From NCBI GenBank assembly GCA_016280695.1, contig JAEEHG010000124.1:1-5727 (forward strand): a stretch of 5,727 bases of DNA, given 5' to 3'. How positions within the stretch are numbered: the stretch's first letter is position 1; each line of letters begins with the position of its first letter. Below the pieces are notes generated by a model. The model was not told the origin of the DNA. It saw only the letters and a list, made by a program, of their open reading frames with translations, and did not search any database. Below are positions 5,003 through 5,727 of this stretch, piece by piece. Position numbers and translations under genes: made by a program. This DNA comes from Solobacterium sp. Lineage in GTDB: Bacteria > Bacillota_I > Bacilli_A > Erysipelotrichales > Erysipelotrichaceae.

Positions 5003-5013
5003 ATTGTGAAGAC

Positions 5014-5043
5014 AAAAAATCAGGTTCCCGCACGGGAACCTGA
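5014..5043 (-). terminator. Intrinsic terminator of the GTPase gene
   Basis: TCAGGTTCCCG and CGGGAACCTGA (5020-5030 and 5033-5043) form an 11-bp perfect inverted repeat with a two-base centre, so about ten pairs and a tetraloop in RNA. On the - strand it is followed by TTTTTT (5019-5014). It begins 5 bases past the stop codon of the GTPase gene. Confidence 0.88.
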
Positions 5044-5048
5044 CCGGA

Positions 5049-5727
5049 TCAGTTGAAGTAAACGTAGGGGTTTTCCGGAGCTTTGTAACTGCGGATTTTT
5101 TCGGCGTAGAGGACGAGTGCCTTGCCGCCGTTTTCAACCGGCATGGTCTTCAGCGTGCCTTCCACCTCAACCCACATGCCCATCTGCATCTCCCAGATCT
5201 TGACTCCGGTAACCGTCAGGCCGCAGAGGGAAGTGTCCGCTTCGCAGCAGACCATGGCCCGCCGGCCGAGGACGAAGGACTGTTTATAGCCTTTGATATT
5301 GTCCGCGTACATGCCGCGCAGGATGATCTTCTTGTCGTTGTAGCTATCCGGGTTTTCCAGGGCATCCATATACCACAGGCCGTAATCATCATCCTTGATG
5401 TCCAGCACCGGGGCGTTCTTGTCAAACGGCAGGAGGCCGCCTTTCAGGTTGGCCGGGGCCCCGAATTCACCCTCGTAATATATCTGGGCGAACTTGTTCA
5501 TGGCCTTGATGTTGCCGCGCAGCTGCATCGCGCTGGTATCCTCTGTACAGCGGTTGCAGATGATGACATCACTGTAGCGGATCTGTTCGAACATCAGGGA
5601 CCGCATGTTGTTGACATAAATACCGAAGGTGGTGGCGTCAACCGTTGTCAGGATTTCCACCAGCGGCCAGAAATCCGGCATGCCCCGCAGCAGTGTTTCA
5701 CTGATTGATTCACTGCCGTTGTATTCG
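5049..5727 (-). CDS. CobW-like G3E GTPase with DUF1980/TIGR03943-type C-terminal domain, 5'-truncated
   Basis: About 225 C-terminal residues are visible and the frame is open to the window edge; the ATG at 5681 is internal. The visible part begins EYNG, which fits the ExxG G3 motif that names the G3E (CobW/HypB/UreG) GTPases; the P-loop must lie off the window. NNMRSLMFEQIRYSDVIICN, followed by RCTED, is the helix and G4-region strand, but NRCT stands where NKxD is usual and brings a CNRC cysteine pair. After a linker rich in Asp (DKNAPVLDIKDDDYGLWYMD) comes a C-terminal domain with GRRAMVCCEADTSLCGL and WVEVEGTL, resembling the OB-like C-terminal domain of DUF1980/TIGR03943 proteins that pair with putative permeases. 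A role in metal delivery or metal-linked transport is inferred from the family. The gene ends in TGA at 5049-5051 with its own terminator. Confidence 0.8.
   Translation of the reverse strand, partial: EYNGSESISETLLRGMPDFWPLVEILTTVDATTFGIYVNNMRSLMFEQIRYSDVIICNRCTEDTSAMQLRGNIKAMNKFAQIYYEGEFGAPANLKGGLLPFDKNAPVLDIKDDDYGLWYMDALENPDSYNDKKIILRGMYADNIKGYKQSFVLGRRAMVCCEADTSLCGLTVTGVKIWEMQMGMWVEVEGTLKTMPVENGGKALVLYAEKIRSYKAPENPYVYFN

Noticed and set aside
4891..5043. 50-codon + strand frame starting MHRCFTSTGYY and running through both hairpins
   Set aside because: There is no Shine-Dalgarno sequence (upstream is TTTCACA repeats), the start lies before the likely transcription start, and the frame crosses two terminators. 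If the region is a multi-copy element it may appear in databases as small hypothetical proteins.

Overview
The window looks like chromosomal DNA of a fairly GC-rich member of the Bacillota. The evidence is strong GGAGG-type ribosome binding sites, intrinsic terminators with U-tracts, sigma-A-like promoters, tRNA genes with encoded CCA, and gene families common in gut Firmicutes. An Erysipelotrichia or Lachnospiraceae-like origin is a guess only. I see no insertion sequence, phage gene, CRISPR array or rRNA. The genes read as ordinary housekeeping and metabolic functions; the less ordinary signals lie between them.

Left part (1-2144). A 5'-truncated DUF4091/GH123-like glycoside hydrolase on the + strand converges on mtnN (MTA/SAH nucleosidase) on the - strand. 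Their stop codons are only 14 bases apart, and the intrinsic terminator of mtnN lies wholly inside the last codons of the hydrolase.

Middle (2100-3340). tRNA-Pro(GGG) on the - strand ends in a terminator whose U-tract runs into the extended -10 element of mtnN. Back-to-back with the tRNA-Pro promoter is a good promoter for a + strand gene encoding a 269-residue, tyrosine-rich, single-pass membrane protein of unknown function. That gene ends in a bidirectional terminator shared with a convergent tRNA-Arg(CCT), which has one mismatched T-arm pair. The tRNA-Arg -10 lies in a 17-bp palindrome that may also hold the promoter of the next + strand gene.

Right part (3333-4867). A PfkB-family sugar or nucleoside kinase is translationally coupled, by a 4-base GTGA overlap, to a pentapeptide-repeat protein with 23 in-register repeats and a Qnr-like C-terminal end.

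Right edge (4868-5727). After the pentapeptide gene come 11-bp-phased TTTCACA direct repeats (three exact, one degenerate) followed by a -10-like element and no -35. This is the layout of a PhoP/PhoB-type (OmpR-family) activated promoter. The only thing downstream on the + strand is about 70 bases ending in an intrinsic terminator, so the region may encode a small regulatory RNA with a C-rich unpaired segment. The - strand then carries the C-terminal part of a CobW-like G3E GTPase fused to a DUF1980/TIGR03943-type domain, with its own terminator. The repeat-driven candidate sRNA is the most interesting and possibly undescribed element here; it is inferred from sequence layout only.
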